This document shows positions 24,398 to 31,381 of a stretch of DNA of 64,000 nt, piece by piece. Position numbers and translations under genes: made by a program. The DNA is from Terriglobus roseus (lineage in GTDB: Bacteria; Acidobacteriota; Terriglobia; Terriglobales; Acidobacteriaceae). The number at the start of each line of letters is the position of its first letter. Within the stretch, counting starts at the first letter, position 1. The DNA lies in the NCBI RefSeq assembly GCF_900105625.1, contig NZ_FNSD01000001.1, forward strand, positions 3,286,001-3,350,000, in the 5' to 3' direction. Below the pieces are notes generated by a model that saw nothing but the letters and a program-made list of their open reading frames with translations, was not told where the DNA came from and did not search any database.

Positions 24398-25153
24398 CTA
24401 CTTTCCTTCGCGCAGCCGTTTCGCCAGACGTTCCGGTAGACCGGCCAGCAGGATGCGGCCCTGCGCCAGTTCGATGTCATAAGGCACCCGGTAGAAAGTC
24501 ACAACCGACGCCTCGGTGTCATACACCGCATAGGCCGCACGAGGATCGACATCGCGTGGCTGGCCCACAGAGCCGGGATTCAGCAGATAGCGGCGGCCCG
24601 AATCCAGAGGCATCGACCACGCGCTGGCACTTACCGTGCGCGGGTGCTTCGGCGTCACCTCAAACCACTGGCCGTCCTGCCATCCAAAGCCACCCTGGAT
24701 ATGCGTGTGCCCGAAGAAGGTGCAGCGTTGCTGCATGCTTTGCAGCGGTAGCCACGCGTCGCGAATGTTCTGGATGTAGATGTCTTCATCGATGGGCGAG
24801 CCGTGCGCCAGCGCCACGTCCGTCATTGGCGGTACGACCGGTCCAGCAGGCAGCGTGCACAGCCATGCCCTGATGTCTGGCCGCAGCTGTTCGCGCGTCC
24901 AAATGGCAGCCTCACGCGCCGAGGGATTAAAGCTTTCGGCCGACTCCACGCCAGCGCAGACCTTGTCGTGGTTGCCACGCACATTGACGGACGCCAATCG
25001 GCAGACCAGGTCGGCAACCTCGTTGGGACTGGCGCCGTAACCCACGACGTCGCCCAGGTTCCAGACCGTGTCATAGCTGCCCGCTGCCTCAGCCAGTACA
25101 GCTTGCAGAGCTTCCAGATTGCCGTGAATGTCGGAAAGAATTAGCGCGCGCAT
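24398..25153 (-). CDS. Cytoplasmic metallophosphoesterase (YfcE/MJ0936-like)
   Basis: 251 residues, no signal peptide. Metal-binding blocks: LILSDIHGNLEAL, WNLGDVVGYGASP, VRGNHDKVC, LAHGSP and TFFGHTHIQGG. The family includes phosphodiesterases such as YfcE and nucleotide-cleaving enzymes. The substrate is unknown. The C-terminal part ends LLNPGSVGQPRD followed by a strand-rich tail, which is usual for this group. Nothing about regulation is visible. The 134 bases between it and the ABC gene hold nothing recognisable. Confidence 0.9.
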   Translation of the reverse strand: MRALILSDIHGNLEALQAVLAEAAGSYDTVWNLGDVVGYGASPNEVADLVCRLASVNVRGNHDKVCAGVESAESFNPSAREAAIWTREQLRPDIRAWLCTLPAGPVVPPMTDVALAHGSPIDEDIYIQNIRDAWLPLQSMQQRCTFFGHTHIQGGFGWQDGQWFEVTPKHPRTVSASAWSMPLDSGRRYLLNPGSVGQPRDVDPRAAYAVYDTEASVVTFYRVPYDIELAQGRILLAGLPERLAKRLREGK

Positions 25154-25287
25154 TTTGGGGGACAGGGGTCAGCGCGTTCGCGCGAACCTACCCATGCTAA
25201 CTGAAGCAAGCCAGGGAACAGGGAACAACGACAGGAAAGGCGGCGGTCCCTGGAGCTTGATCCTTGTTTCCCTCCCCAATTCCTGCC

Positions 25288-26100
25288 CTACAACGTAGCC
25301 AACGGCCTGGACCGATCCGTAGTCATGGTCGGCACGGCGGCCAGCAAAGCTCGCGTGTAGGCGTCCTGCGGGTGATGAAAGATCTCATCCACTGTGTTGC
25401 TCTCAAGGATGTGACCTCGCCGCATCACGGCGACGCGATCCGCCGTCTGCGCCGTGACTGCCAGGTCATGCGAAATGAACAGCATGCTCAGGCCATGCCG
25501 CTCGCGCAGATCACGCAGCAGCCGCAGGATCTGCGCCTGGACCGTGACGTCCAGGGCCGTCGTAGGTTCGTCCGCGATGAGCAGACGCGGCTTGTTCACC
25601 ACGGCCATCGCAATCATGATGCGCTGCCTCTGGCCGCCGCTGAACTGGTGCGGATAGTCGCCGTAACGCCGCGCCGGCTCCGGCATCGCGACGTCATTCA
25701 AGGCTTCGATCACGCGCTCGCGCACTTCGGCGCGAGCGATCTCCGGATGGTGCACACGAACCGCTTCGCCAATCTGGTCGCCGATGCGCATCGACGGGTT
25801 CAACGCCGTCATGGGCTCCTGAAAAATCATGGCAATCTCGCGACCGCGCCGCGCACGCATCTCGTTCTCAGAGAGTTGCAAAAGATCATGGCCTGCGAAC
25901 CGGATCGCCCCGCTTACAGCAGAACCCGGGGCCAGCAGCCGCAGAATCGCGAGCGATGTGACGGACTTGCCCGACCCTGACTCGCCGACCAGGCCGAGCA
26001 CTTCACCCTCGCCAATCTGGAACGAAATGCCATCGACCGCAGCCGGGCCATCCGCGCGAAAGCGGATGGAGAGATTGTCGACTTCAAGCAGGTGAGGCAT
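25288..26100 (-). CDS. Peptide/nickel-type ABC transporter ATP-binding protein, orphan
   Basis: About 270 residues. Walker A GLVGESGSGKSVTSLAI, signature FSGGQRQRIMIAMAV, Walker B RLLIADEPTTALDVTVQAQ and the H-loop LLFISHDLAVTA are intact. Together with FAGHDLLQLSENEMRARRGREIAMIFQEP they mark the DppD/OppD class. It is about 50 residues shorter at the C-terminus than usual, lacking the oligopeptide-binding extension, and ends after YTRALLAAVPTM. The ATG at 26100 gives the family N-terminus MPHLLEVDNLSIRF; the frame is open to 26466 but that part overlaps the next gene on the other strand. No permease or binding-protein gene is nearby. Confidence 0.9.
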   Translation of the reverse strand: MPHLLEVDNLSIRFRADGPAAVDGISFQIGEGEVLGLVGESGSGKSVTSLAILRLLAPGSAVSGAIRFAGHDLLQLSENEMRARRGREIAMIFQEPMTALNPSMRIGDQIGEAVRVHHPEIARAEVRERVIEALNDVAMPEPARRYGDYPHQFSGGQRQRIMIAMAVVNKPRLLIADEPTTALDVTVQAQILRLLRDLRERHGLSMLFISHDLAVTAQTADRVAVMRRGHILESNTVDEIFHHPQDAYTRALLAAVPTMTTDRSRPLATL

Positions 26101-26196
26101 CGGATCTATTGTTTCATCGGCCTGTAGAATTCCGGTCTGGAAGTTTGCTCGCACTCTGCGGGCGCGACCATCACCGCCCCGAACACGGAGACGCCG

Positions 26197-26778
26197 ATGA
26201 GAAAGCTCACCATCATGGAACACATCTCGCTCGATGGTGTGATTCAGCATTCTGCCGATGCCGACAACTTCCCCTACACCGACTGGACGGCGCCCTATCG
26301 CACGCAGGCAGGTCGTGAGGCGATCGTCGCCGCGTACGGCAACGACTTCGATCTGCTGCTGGGCCGTCGTACCTACGACATGTGGTCTGGCTTCTGGCCC
26401 AAGGCGCCCAGCAGTCCGCTGTCGGACGGCATCAACGCGGCGACGAAATTTATCGTCACGCACCATGCAGACAGCCTCACATGGGGCCCATTCCAGGGTC
26501 TCGGGCCGGATCTCATCGAGGACGTTCGCCGCATCAAGTCGCAGGGCGATCGCGAACTCTTTCTCTCGGGCAGTTCTACGCTGACGTCGACGTTAATCGA
26601 ACACGGTCTCGCCGATGAGATTCTCCTGATCGTCTATCCCGTGTTGCTGGGAACAGGGAAGCGAATCTTCGCTGAGGGCACGCCAGCGCGCTCTTTCGAG
26701 CTCGTCAGCTCGAAGGCTTTCCCCTCCGGCATCGTTCTCACGGTGTACAGGCCTGCCGGTCCGCTGAAGACCGCGTAG
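26197..26778 (+). CDS. Dihydrofolate reductase/RibD C-terminal-like protein
   Basis: 193 residues with the fold of RibD-C/DHFR. Motifs: KLTIMEHISLDGVIQ at the start, DLLLGRRTYDMWSGFW, ELFLSGSSTLTSTLIEHGLADEILLIVYPVLLGTGKRIF. Such YyaP/YwjB-like proteins probably reduce an unknown substrate with NADPH. A second member lies at 34471. Divergent from the ABC gene with 96 bases between. Confidence 0.88.
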   Translation: MRKLTIMEHISLDGVIQHSADADNFPYTDWTAPYRTQAGREAIVAAYGNDFDLLLGRRTYDMWSGFWPKAPSSPLSDGINAATKFIVTHHADSLTWGPFQGLGPDLIEDVRRIKSQGDRELFLSGSSTLTSTLIEHGLADEILLIVYPVLLGTGKRIFAEGTPARSFELVSSKAFPSGIVLTVYRPAGPLKTA

Positions 26779-26856
26779 CGTTCGGCGCGGCGGCTTCAGC
26801 AGCTATCCTAGAAAGGTCGCAAGGACTCATCGCGACAGATTTGGGGATGAACCGAC

Positions 26857-28029
26857 TTGAAAGAGCAAGCAACACGACCTGCAAACCTTCCGATCAATCC
26901 GCATTTTTCGTCAGGACCATGCGCAAAACGGCCAGGCTGGTCGTTATCTTCTCTGAGCGACGCGCTCGTCGGCCGCTCGCACCGCTCCAAGGGCGGCAAA
27001 GCGAAGCTGCAGGAGGTCATCGAGCTGTCCCGTGAGGTCCTCGGGATCCCCTCGGACTACCGCATCGGCATTGTTCCCGGCTCGGACACGGGGGCCATCG
27101 AGATGGCTTTGTGGTCGATGCTCGGCGCACGCGGCGTCGACGTCCTTGCATGGGAGAGCTTCGGCAAGGAGTGGGTTACGGACATCACAAAGCAGCTCAA
27201 GCTGGACGATGTGAAGGTCTACGAAGCGCCCTACGGCAAGTTACCAGACCTCGCGCAGGTAGACCCGGCCCGCGATATCGTCTTCACCTGGAACGGCACC
27301 ACCTCAGGCGTTCGTATTCCCAACGGCGACTGGATCTCTGAAACGCGCGAAGGCCTGACCTTCTGCGACGCAACCTCCGCCGTCTTCGCCATGGACGTTC
27401 CGTGGAAGCTGCTCGATGTCACCACGTGGTCCTGGCAGAAGGTGCTGGGAGGCGAAGGCGCGCACGGCATGATCGTTCTCAGCCCTCGTGCAGTGGAACG
27501 CCTGACCTCGTACAAGGCACCGCGGCCGCTGCCCAAGATCTTTCGCCTTGCCAAGGGGACGGAACTGATCGAAGGCATCTTCAGCGGCGAGACGATTAAC
27601 ACACCGTCGATGCTGGCAGTCGAAGACGCGCTCGACGGTCTGCGCTGGGCAAAGTCCATCGGTGGCCTCAGCGGCTTGATCGCACGCTCGCAGGAGAACC
27701 TGAAGGCAATCTCAGAGTGGCAGGCAACAAGCGACTGGGCGGACTTCCTCGCAACCGACCCCGCAACACGCTCGTCCACCTCGATCTGCCTCGTCATTAA
27801 GGATGCCGAGGTGGTGCAGTGGGACAGCAAGAAGCAGGCATCGTTCGTGAAGTCCATGACCGGCTTGGTAGAAGATGCAGGTGCAGGCTTCGACATCGCA
27901 TCCTATCGCGATGCACCGCTGGGCCTCCGCATCTGGGGCGGCGCGACGGTCGAGACGAAGGATATCCAGTGCCTTCTCGAATGGCTCGACTACGCCTTCA
28001 CCACGACCAAGAGCAAGCTGCAGGCGTAA
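26857..28029 (+). CDS. serC: Phosphoserine aminotransferase
   Basis: 390 residues from a TTG with GGGGA upstream. It begins [19 protein letters not shown], the N-terminal signature of the SerC type found in archaea and alphaproteobacteria. The PLP-binding Lys is in [16 protein letters not shown] (about 195). It has [15 protein letters not shown] and [15 protein letters not shown]. The enzyme makes phosphoserine from phosphohydroxypyruvate and glutamate in serine synthesis, and in this branch can also serve pyridoxal phosphate synthesis. SerA and SerB are not in the window. Confidence 0.92.
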   Translation: MKEQATRPANLPINPHFSSGPCAKRPGWSLSSLSDALVGRSHRSKGGKAKLQEVIELSREVLGIPSDYRIGIVPGSDTGAIEMALWSMLGARGVDVLAWESFGKEWVTDITKQLKLDDVKVYEAPYGKLPDLAQVDPARDIVFTWNGTTSGVRIPNGDWISETREGLTFCDATSAVFAMDVPWKLLDVTTWSWQKVLGGEGAHGMIVLSPRAVERLTSYKAPRPLPKIFRLAKGTELIEGIFSGETINTPSMLAVEDALDGLRWAKSIGGLSGLIARSQENLKAISEWQATSDWADFLATDPATRSSTSICLVIKDAEVVQWDSKKQASFVKSMTGLVEDAGAGFDIASYRDAPLGLRIWGGATVETKDIQCLLEWLDYAFTTTKSKLQA

Positions 28030-28054
28030 CGGCTGGCATCCCGTCGCTGTACGT

Positions 28055-28098
28055 CTGGCCGTTTCCATCGATGAATTCTTATCAGTGGAAACGGCCAG
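28055..28098. terminator. Hairpin between serC and the TetR gene
   Basis: CTGGCCGTTTCCA (28055-28067) pairs perfectly over 13 bases with TGGAAACGGCCAG (28086-28098) around an 18-base AT-rich loop. It sits between two convergent genes and probably ends both transcripts, though there is no U-run. Confidence 0.6.
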
Positions 28099-28122
28099 CT
28101 GGCTTCGCGTCCCGTCATGCAT

Positions 28123-28764
28123 TCAGCGCGTGAGCATGCAATCGAACACACCGGCAATCAGCTTCTTGATCGCCGATTTACTCATCAGTCCCGGGTCGAA
28201 TTCCGCTTCCAGAAGCAGTGCGGAGAGCATAGGAATCACTGAATGCAAGGCCATCCCCCGGCTCACTGAGCCCTTGCGTTTTCCAGCAGGTCCGAAGATT
28301 GCCTCGTAAGCCTCTTCCCGCTCTGCGTTTGCCTGCGGATAAAGCGCTTCAAACGTCTTCTTCGTCTCTGGATGCCGCAGGGTAAACATCTTGAATTCCA
28401 GTTGCAGCAGGGCCCACGCACTGTCGTCCGTGAGGCTGACGACGAACCGCCGCATCACCGCGATGTTTTCTTCTGGATCGTCTGTCAGCAACTGCGCAAG
28501 GTTCGCCCGGTACTCACAACGGTACTTGACCATCAACGCCAGGAAGATGTCTTCCTTGCTCTTGAAGTGGCCGTAGATCGCGCCCTTCGTCCGACCGGCG
28601 AGTTCCGCAATGTCGTTCAGATCCGCGCCTTCATAGCCATCACGAATGAAGATCGTCTTCGCCGCGCTCAGCAGAAGCTCGCGGGTCTCCCGGATGCGGA
28701 GCTCCTGCCGGCCAGGCTTAGCCGGCGCCTTCACTTCGGGTTCCAGCAGGGCAGATTTATTCAT
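28123..28764 (-). CDS. TetR/AcrR family transcriptional regulator
   Basis: 213 residues. The N-terminal HTH domain reads RETRELLLSAAKTIFIRDGYEG, then LNDIAELAGRTKGAIYGHFKSKEDIFLAL (about 35-85), typical of TetR proteins. The C-terminal ligand domain is helical. It is 19 bases downstream of the exported-protein gene at 28784 and in the same operon. The palindrome at 29833-29854 in the divergent promoter is a strong candidate for its operator, implying autorepression. The inducer is unknown. Confidence 0.92.
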   Translation of the reverse strand: MNKSALLEPEVKAPAKPGRQELRIRETRELLLSAAKTIFIRDGYEGADLNDIAELAGRTKGAIYGHFKSKEDIFLALMVKYRCEYRANLAQLLTDDPEENIAVMRRFVVSLTDDSAWALLQLEFKMFTLRHPETKKTFEALYPQANAEREEAYEAIFGPAGKRKGSVSRGMALHSVIPMLSALLLEAEFDPGLMSKSAIKKLIAGVFDCMLTR

Positions 28765-28783
28765 CGCAGCCTTTCGTCTCTCT

Positions 28784-29791
28784 TCAAGCCTTCGGAATCT
28801 GTGATGCCATCGCCGATTCCGTATCGACTTTTTTGAGTGCCTTTTCGTACTTCTTCACAAGCGTCTTCGCCACATGATCCGCCACGCTGGTGCTCTCTCC
28901 CTCACCGCGGACCGTGGTCTTGATCTGCTCCTTAATCTTCACCTTATCGGTTCGGTCGCTCAATTCCGCGTCGAAGACCATTTGGGTCGTTCCAACGAAC
29001 ATGCCCACCGGGCCATACATCGCCCGCTTCACGGAACTACCCTCTTTGAAGCCGCTGATGGAGAGATGCACAGTGTAACGAGGGCAGAGACCTTCCGGCA
29101 TCTTCTCGCCTTCGCGGTACACCGCATTCAGGCTCTTCGACTTGCGAAAGCGTTCGATCAGGTGCTCGTACAACAGACCCTGATATACGGCAGGCACCTG
29201 CGCTCCCCTCCAGTCCGGTTCCGCAACAAAGATGCTGCGGGGTTCCGTCGCTGCATTCTGGCAGTCGAGCGCCATGGATGCGTGCGGCGTCTTCGCCTGG
29301 AGCGCGAAATTCTGGAGCGCCGCCGCGGCCAGGTTTGCGCCCATAAAGAACACTGCAGAGTGGTTCCCTCCGCGTGCATCCGTGTAGTCGATGGTCAGCA
29401 TGTCGATCCGATGATGAGCAACCGCTGCCACCGCGAGGCCGCCATTGTCCGGAATCGCCATGCGCAGGATGCGTCCCGTCATGCCCCACATTTCCACCCG
29501 CTGGTTTCCGGAACTGGCAGCGGTAATCCATCCCCTTGGGATAGCCGTGCGCCCGTCCTTGGCCGTGAATGTCAGTTCGTCGGAAGTCAGCGAAAGCGTG
29601 CCCTTCTTGTGCGATTTGATGTCGGGCAGGCCGGCGATGTGCTCCACATTGGGCGCGGTCCAGAGGCCCGGTACGGGCGCGGCCACAGCGGTCGGAGCAT
29701 TCTCGATTGCTTGCGCGGTTTGTGCCTTCAGCGTTCCAGGGATGCAAAGCAAAACAGCGGGCAACAGGGCAAAAAGGCGATTCACAGTCAT
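28784..29791 (-). CDS. Exported protein of unknown function, TetR-linked
   Basis: 335 residues starting at the ATG at 29791, with GGAGGAG 6-8 bases upstream (a TTG one codon earlier is also possible). Signal peptide about 1-24 (ending TLKAQTAQA). Then a domain with strands (HKKGTLSLTSDELTFTAKDGRTAIPRGWI, shown as the start of it) resembling a PH-like or GRAM-like fold, and a C-terminal part about FRKSKSLNAVYREGEK and YTVHLSISGFKEGS, which resembles periplasmic DUF4410-like proteins. I do not recognise the family with confidence. It shares an operon with the TetR regulator. Confidence 0.75.
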   Translation of the reverse strand: MTVNRLFALLPAVLLCIPGTLKAQTAQAIENAPTAVAAPVPGLWTAPNVEHIAGLPDIKSHKKGTLSLTSDELTFTAKDGRTAIPRGWITAASSGNQRVEMWGMTGRILRMAIPDNGGLAVAAVAHHRIDMLTIDYTDARGGNHSAVFFMGANLAAAALQNFALQAKTPHASMALDCQNAATEPRSIFVAEPDWRGAQVPAVYQGLLYEHLIERFRKSKSLNAVYREGEKMPEGLCPRYTVHLSISGFKEGSSVKRAMYGPVGMFVGTTQMVFDAELSDRTDKVKIKEQIKTTVRGEGESTSVADHVAKTLVKKYEKALKKVDTESAMASQIPKA

Positions 29792-29816
29792 CAAAGCTCC
29801 TCCACTTGCGTGGCAA

Positions 29817-29860
29817 ATATACCGATAGGAATATATCTACCAGTTGGTATATATTTGCAC
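29817..29860. promoter_or_regulatory. Palindromic TetR-type operator in a divergent promoter
   Basis: A palindrome with arms ATATnTACCA and TGGTAnATAT and a 2-base centre lies at 29833-29854, between the TetR-operon gene and the small exported gene at 29933. A weaker related half (ATATACC...GG-A-ATAT) lies at 29817-29836. The size, symmetry and place are typical for a TetR dimer operator. Palindrome seen; the assignment to the nearby TetR is inference. Confidence 0.68.
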
Positions 29861-29932
29861 GCAACGCGGCGATTGCCTATACCGTGGCGTCTTTTTTGCA
29901 GAAGATTCGCAGAAAGCAGAACGGACCAATCT

Positions 29933-30283
29933 ATGACCAGGTACATCGCGGCCACCGCAATCCTTGCATCACTCGCCATTCCGGCAAACGCCCAGGAGCG
30001 ATCCATCACCGGGCAGTGGAAGCTCCAGATTGACGTCGCTGGCAACAGCGCAGAGTTCTCCTGCAACATTACCCAGTATGCCGCGACGCTGAAGGGTGTC
30101 TGCGCAGAAATCGGTGAATTGCAAGGCTCCGTCAAAGACGGCGTCTACACCTGGGGAACGACTGGTGGTCAGTCCCCGCTCACCTTTACGGGCAAGCTCG
30201 ACGCGGACAGCAAGCTGGCGGGCAAGGTCGTCGTCGTCTCCTACGGGATCGACGGTGACTTCACTGCCTCACCTGTCAAGTGA
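29933..30283 (+). CDS. Small exported beta-rich protein
   Basis: 116 residues. Signal peptide about 1-20 (MTRYIAATAILASLAIPANA, cleaved before QERS). The mature part starts ITGQWKLQIDVAGNSAEFSC and reads as repeated strands with Gly turns, GTTGGQSPLTFTGKLDADSKLAGKV, then DGDFTAS, like a small beta-barrel. Two Cys may form a disulfide. Proteins of this pattern occur in many acidobacteria with no known function. It is divergent from the TetR operon, with the palindrome in its promoter, so it may belong to the same regulon. Confidence 0.8.
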   Translation: MTRYIAATAILASLAIPANAQERSITGQWKLQIDVAGNSAEFSCNITQYAATLKGVCAEIGELQGSVKDGVYTWGTTGGQSPLTFTGKLDADSKLAGKVVVVSYGIDGDFTASPVK

Positions 30284-30444
30284 GCCCGCAGACGGTTCCA
30301 ATGCAGCGGCTAAGGTCGTAAGCCGTTCGCGGCAACAGGCGACCAGGCACGAAATCCAGCGGTTGTTACCGAATTTTGCAATGATCATGCGGTCAGGGGC
30401 GCTAGGATGGTGCATCTCCACGCAAGCACCTGAGGGGGCAATCG

Positions 30445-31185
30445 ATGGTAAGTCTGACAGGCAAGGCGGCTTTGGTAACAGGTGGCTCCCGAGGGATTGG
30501 AGCCGCGATCGTACTGCGGCTGGCGAGTGAGGGGGCCAGCGTGGCATTCACCTACAGCGCATCCAGTGAACAGGCGAATCGTCTCGTCGATCAGGTTGCG
30601 AAGGCCGGTGGTAAGGCTGTTGCCATCAAGGCAGACGCGGCGGATCAAGAGGCTGTGCGCGAGGCAGTGCGGCAGACGGCGAAGCACTTCGGCAAGATCG
30701 ATATCCTGGTCAACAATGCCGGGATCATTGTTCTTGGCTCAATCACGGAGATCCAAGAAGCCGACTTCCAGCGCATCCTGTCCATCAATGTGCACAGTGT
30801 CTTCACCGCAACCCAGGAGGCCGTTCACCACATGCCAGACGGTGGGCGCATTCTTCACATCGGCTCCGTGAACAGTGAGCGCATGCCCTTCGTCGGCGGC
30901 TCCGTCTACGCACTTACCAAAGGCGCGATCTTCAGTTTCACCAAGGGCCTCGCTCGCGACCTTGGGCCGCGTAACATCACCGTGAATAACATCCAGCCGG
31001 GCCCGGTCGACACCGACGCCAACCCCGCAAGCGGCCCGTTCGCAGAGACCATGCTGGGACTGATGGCCCTGAAACGCTACGGGAAAGGCGAAGAAATTGC
31101 CGGCCTGGTAAGTTATCTCGCCGGACCCGAGGCGGCCTACATCACCGGCGCGAGCATCCTCATCGACGGCGGCTTCGCGGCATAG
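30445..31185 (+). CDS. SDR family oxidoreductase
   Basis: 246 residues of the classical short-chain dehydrogenase/reductase type. Motifs: TGGSRGIGAAI (cofactor), DILVNNAGII (about 90), catalytic Ser in IGSVNSERMP, Tyr/Lys in YALTKGAI (YxxxK, about 155), and the C-terminal ITGASILIDGGFAA. It resembles FabG-like 3-oxoacyl reductases, but alone this does not define the substrate. GAGGGGG lies 8 bases before the ATG. No neighbour suggests a pathway. Confidence 0.93.
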   Translation: MVSLTGKAALVTGGSRGIGAAIVLRLASEGASVAFTYSASSEQANRLVDQVAKAGGKAVAIKADAADQEAVREAVRQTAKHFGKIDILVNNAGIIVLGSITEIQEADFQRILSINVHSVFTATQEAVHHMPDGGRILHIGSVNSERMPFVGGSVYALTKGAIFSFTKGLARDLGPRNITVNNIQPGPVDTDANPASGPFAETMLGLMALKRYGKGEEIAGLVSYLAGPEAAYITGASILIDGGFAA

Positions 31186-31207
31186 TTACCGGTTGACTTT
31201 AACAACA

Positions 31208-31309
31208 TCACAGAGCGACCTTCGCCCGCAGCGTCTTCCATTCTGCGCGTACCTCCACAGCGGCCTGTGGCGAGAGGATTCCAGCAATACCGTATTTAGT
31301 TACATCAAA
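31208..31309 (-). pseudogene. Possible remnant of a gene 3' end
   Basis: On the minus strand a frame of 33 codons ends in TGA at 31208. It reads like a true protein C-terminus: YGIAGILSPQAAVEVRAEWK, then TLRAKVAL. It has no start codon of its own, and is closed upstream by a TGA just beyond 31309. It may be the decayed end of a lost gene, but chance cannot be excluded. The rest of 31186-31381 holds no other structure. Confidence 0.3.
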
Positions 31310-31381
31310 TCAATTTTCGGCACAATGCGCGACGAGCAATCTTAACCACGCGCAATACCACTTTCGGGTAACATCGCGCTC

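Noticed and set aside
31208-31381. Search for tRNA or small RNA genes in this and other spacers
   Set aside because: No cloverleaf or tRNA-like 3' end was found in any spacer of the window by eye.
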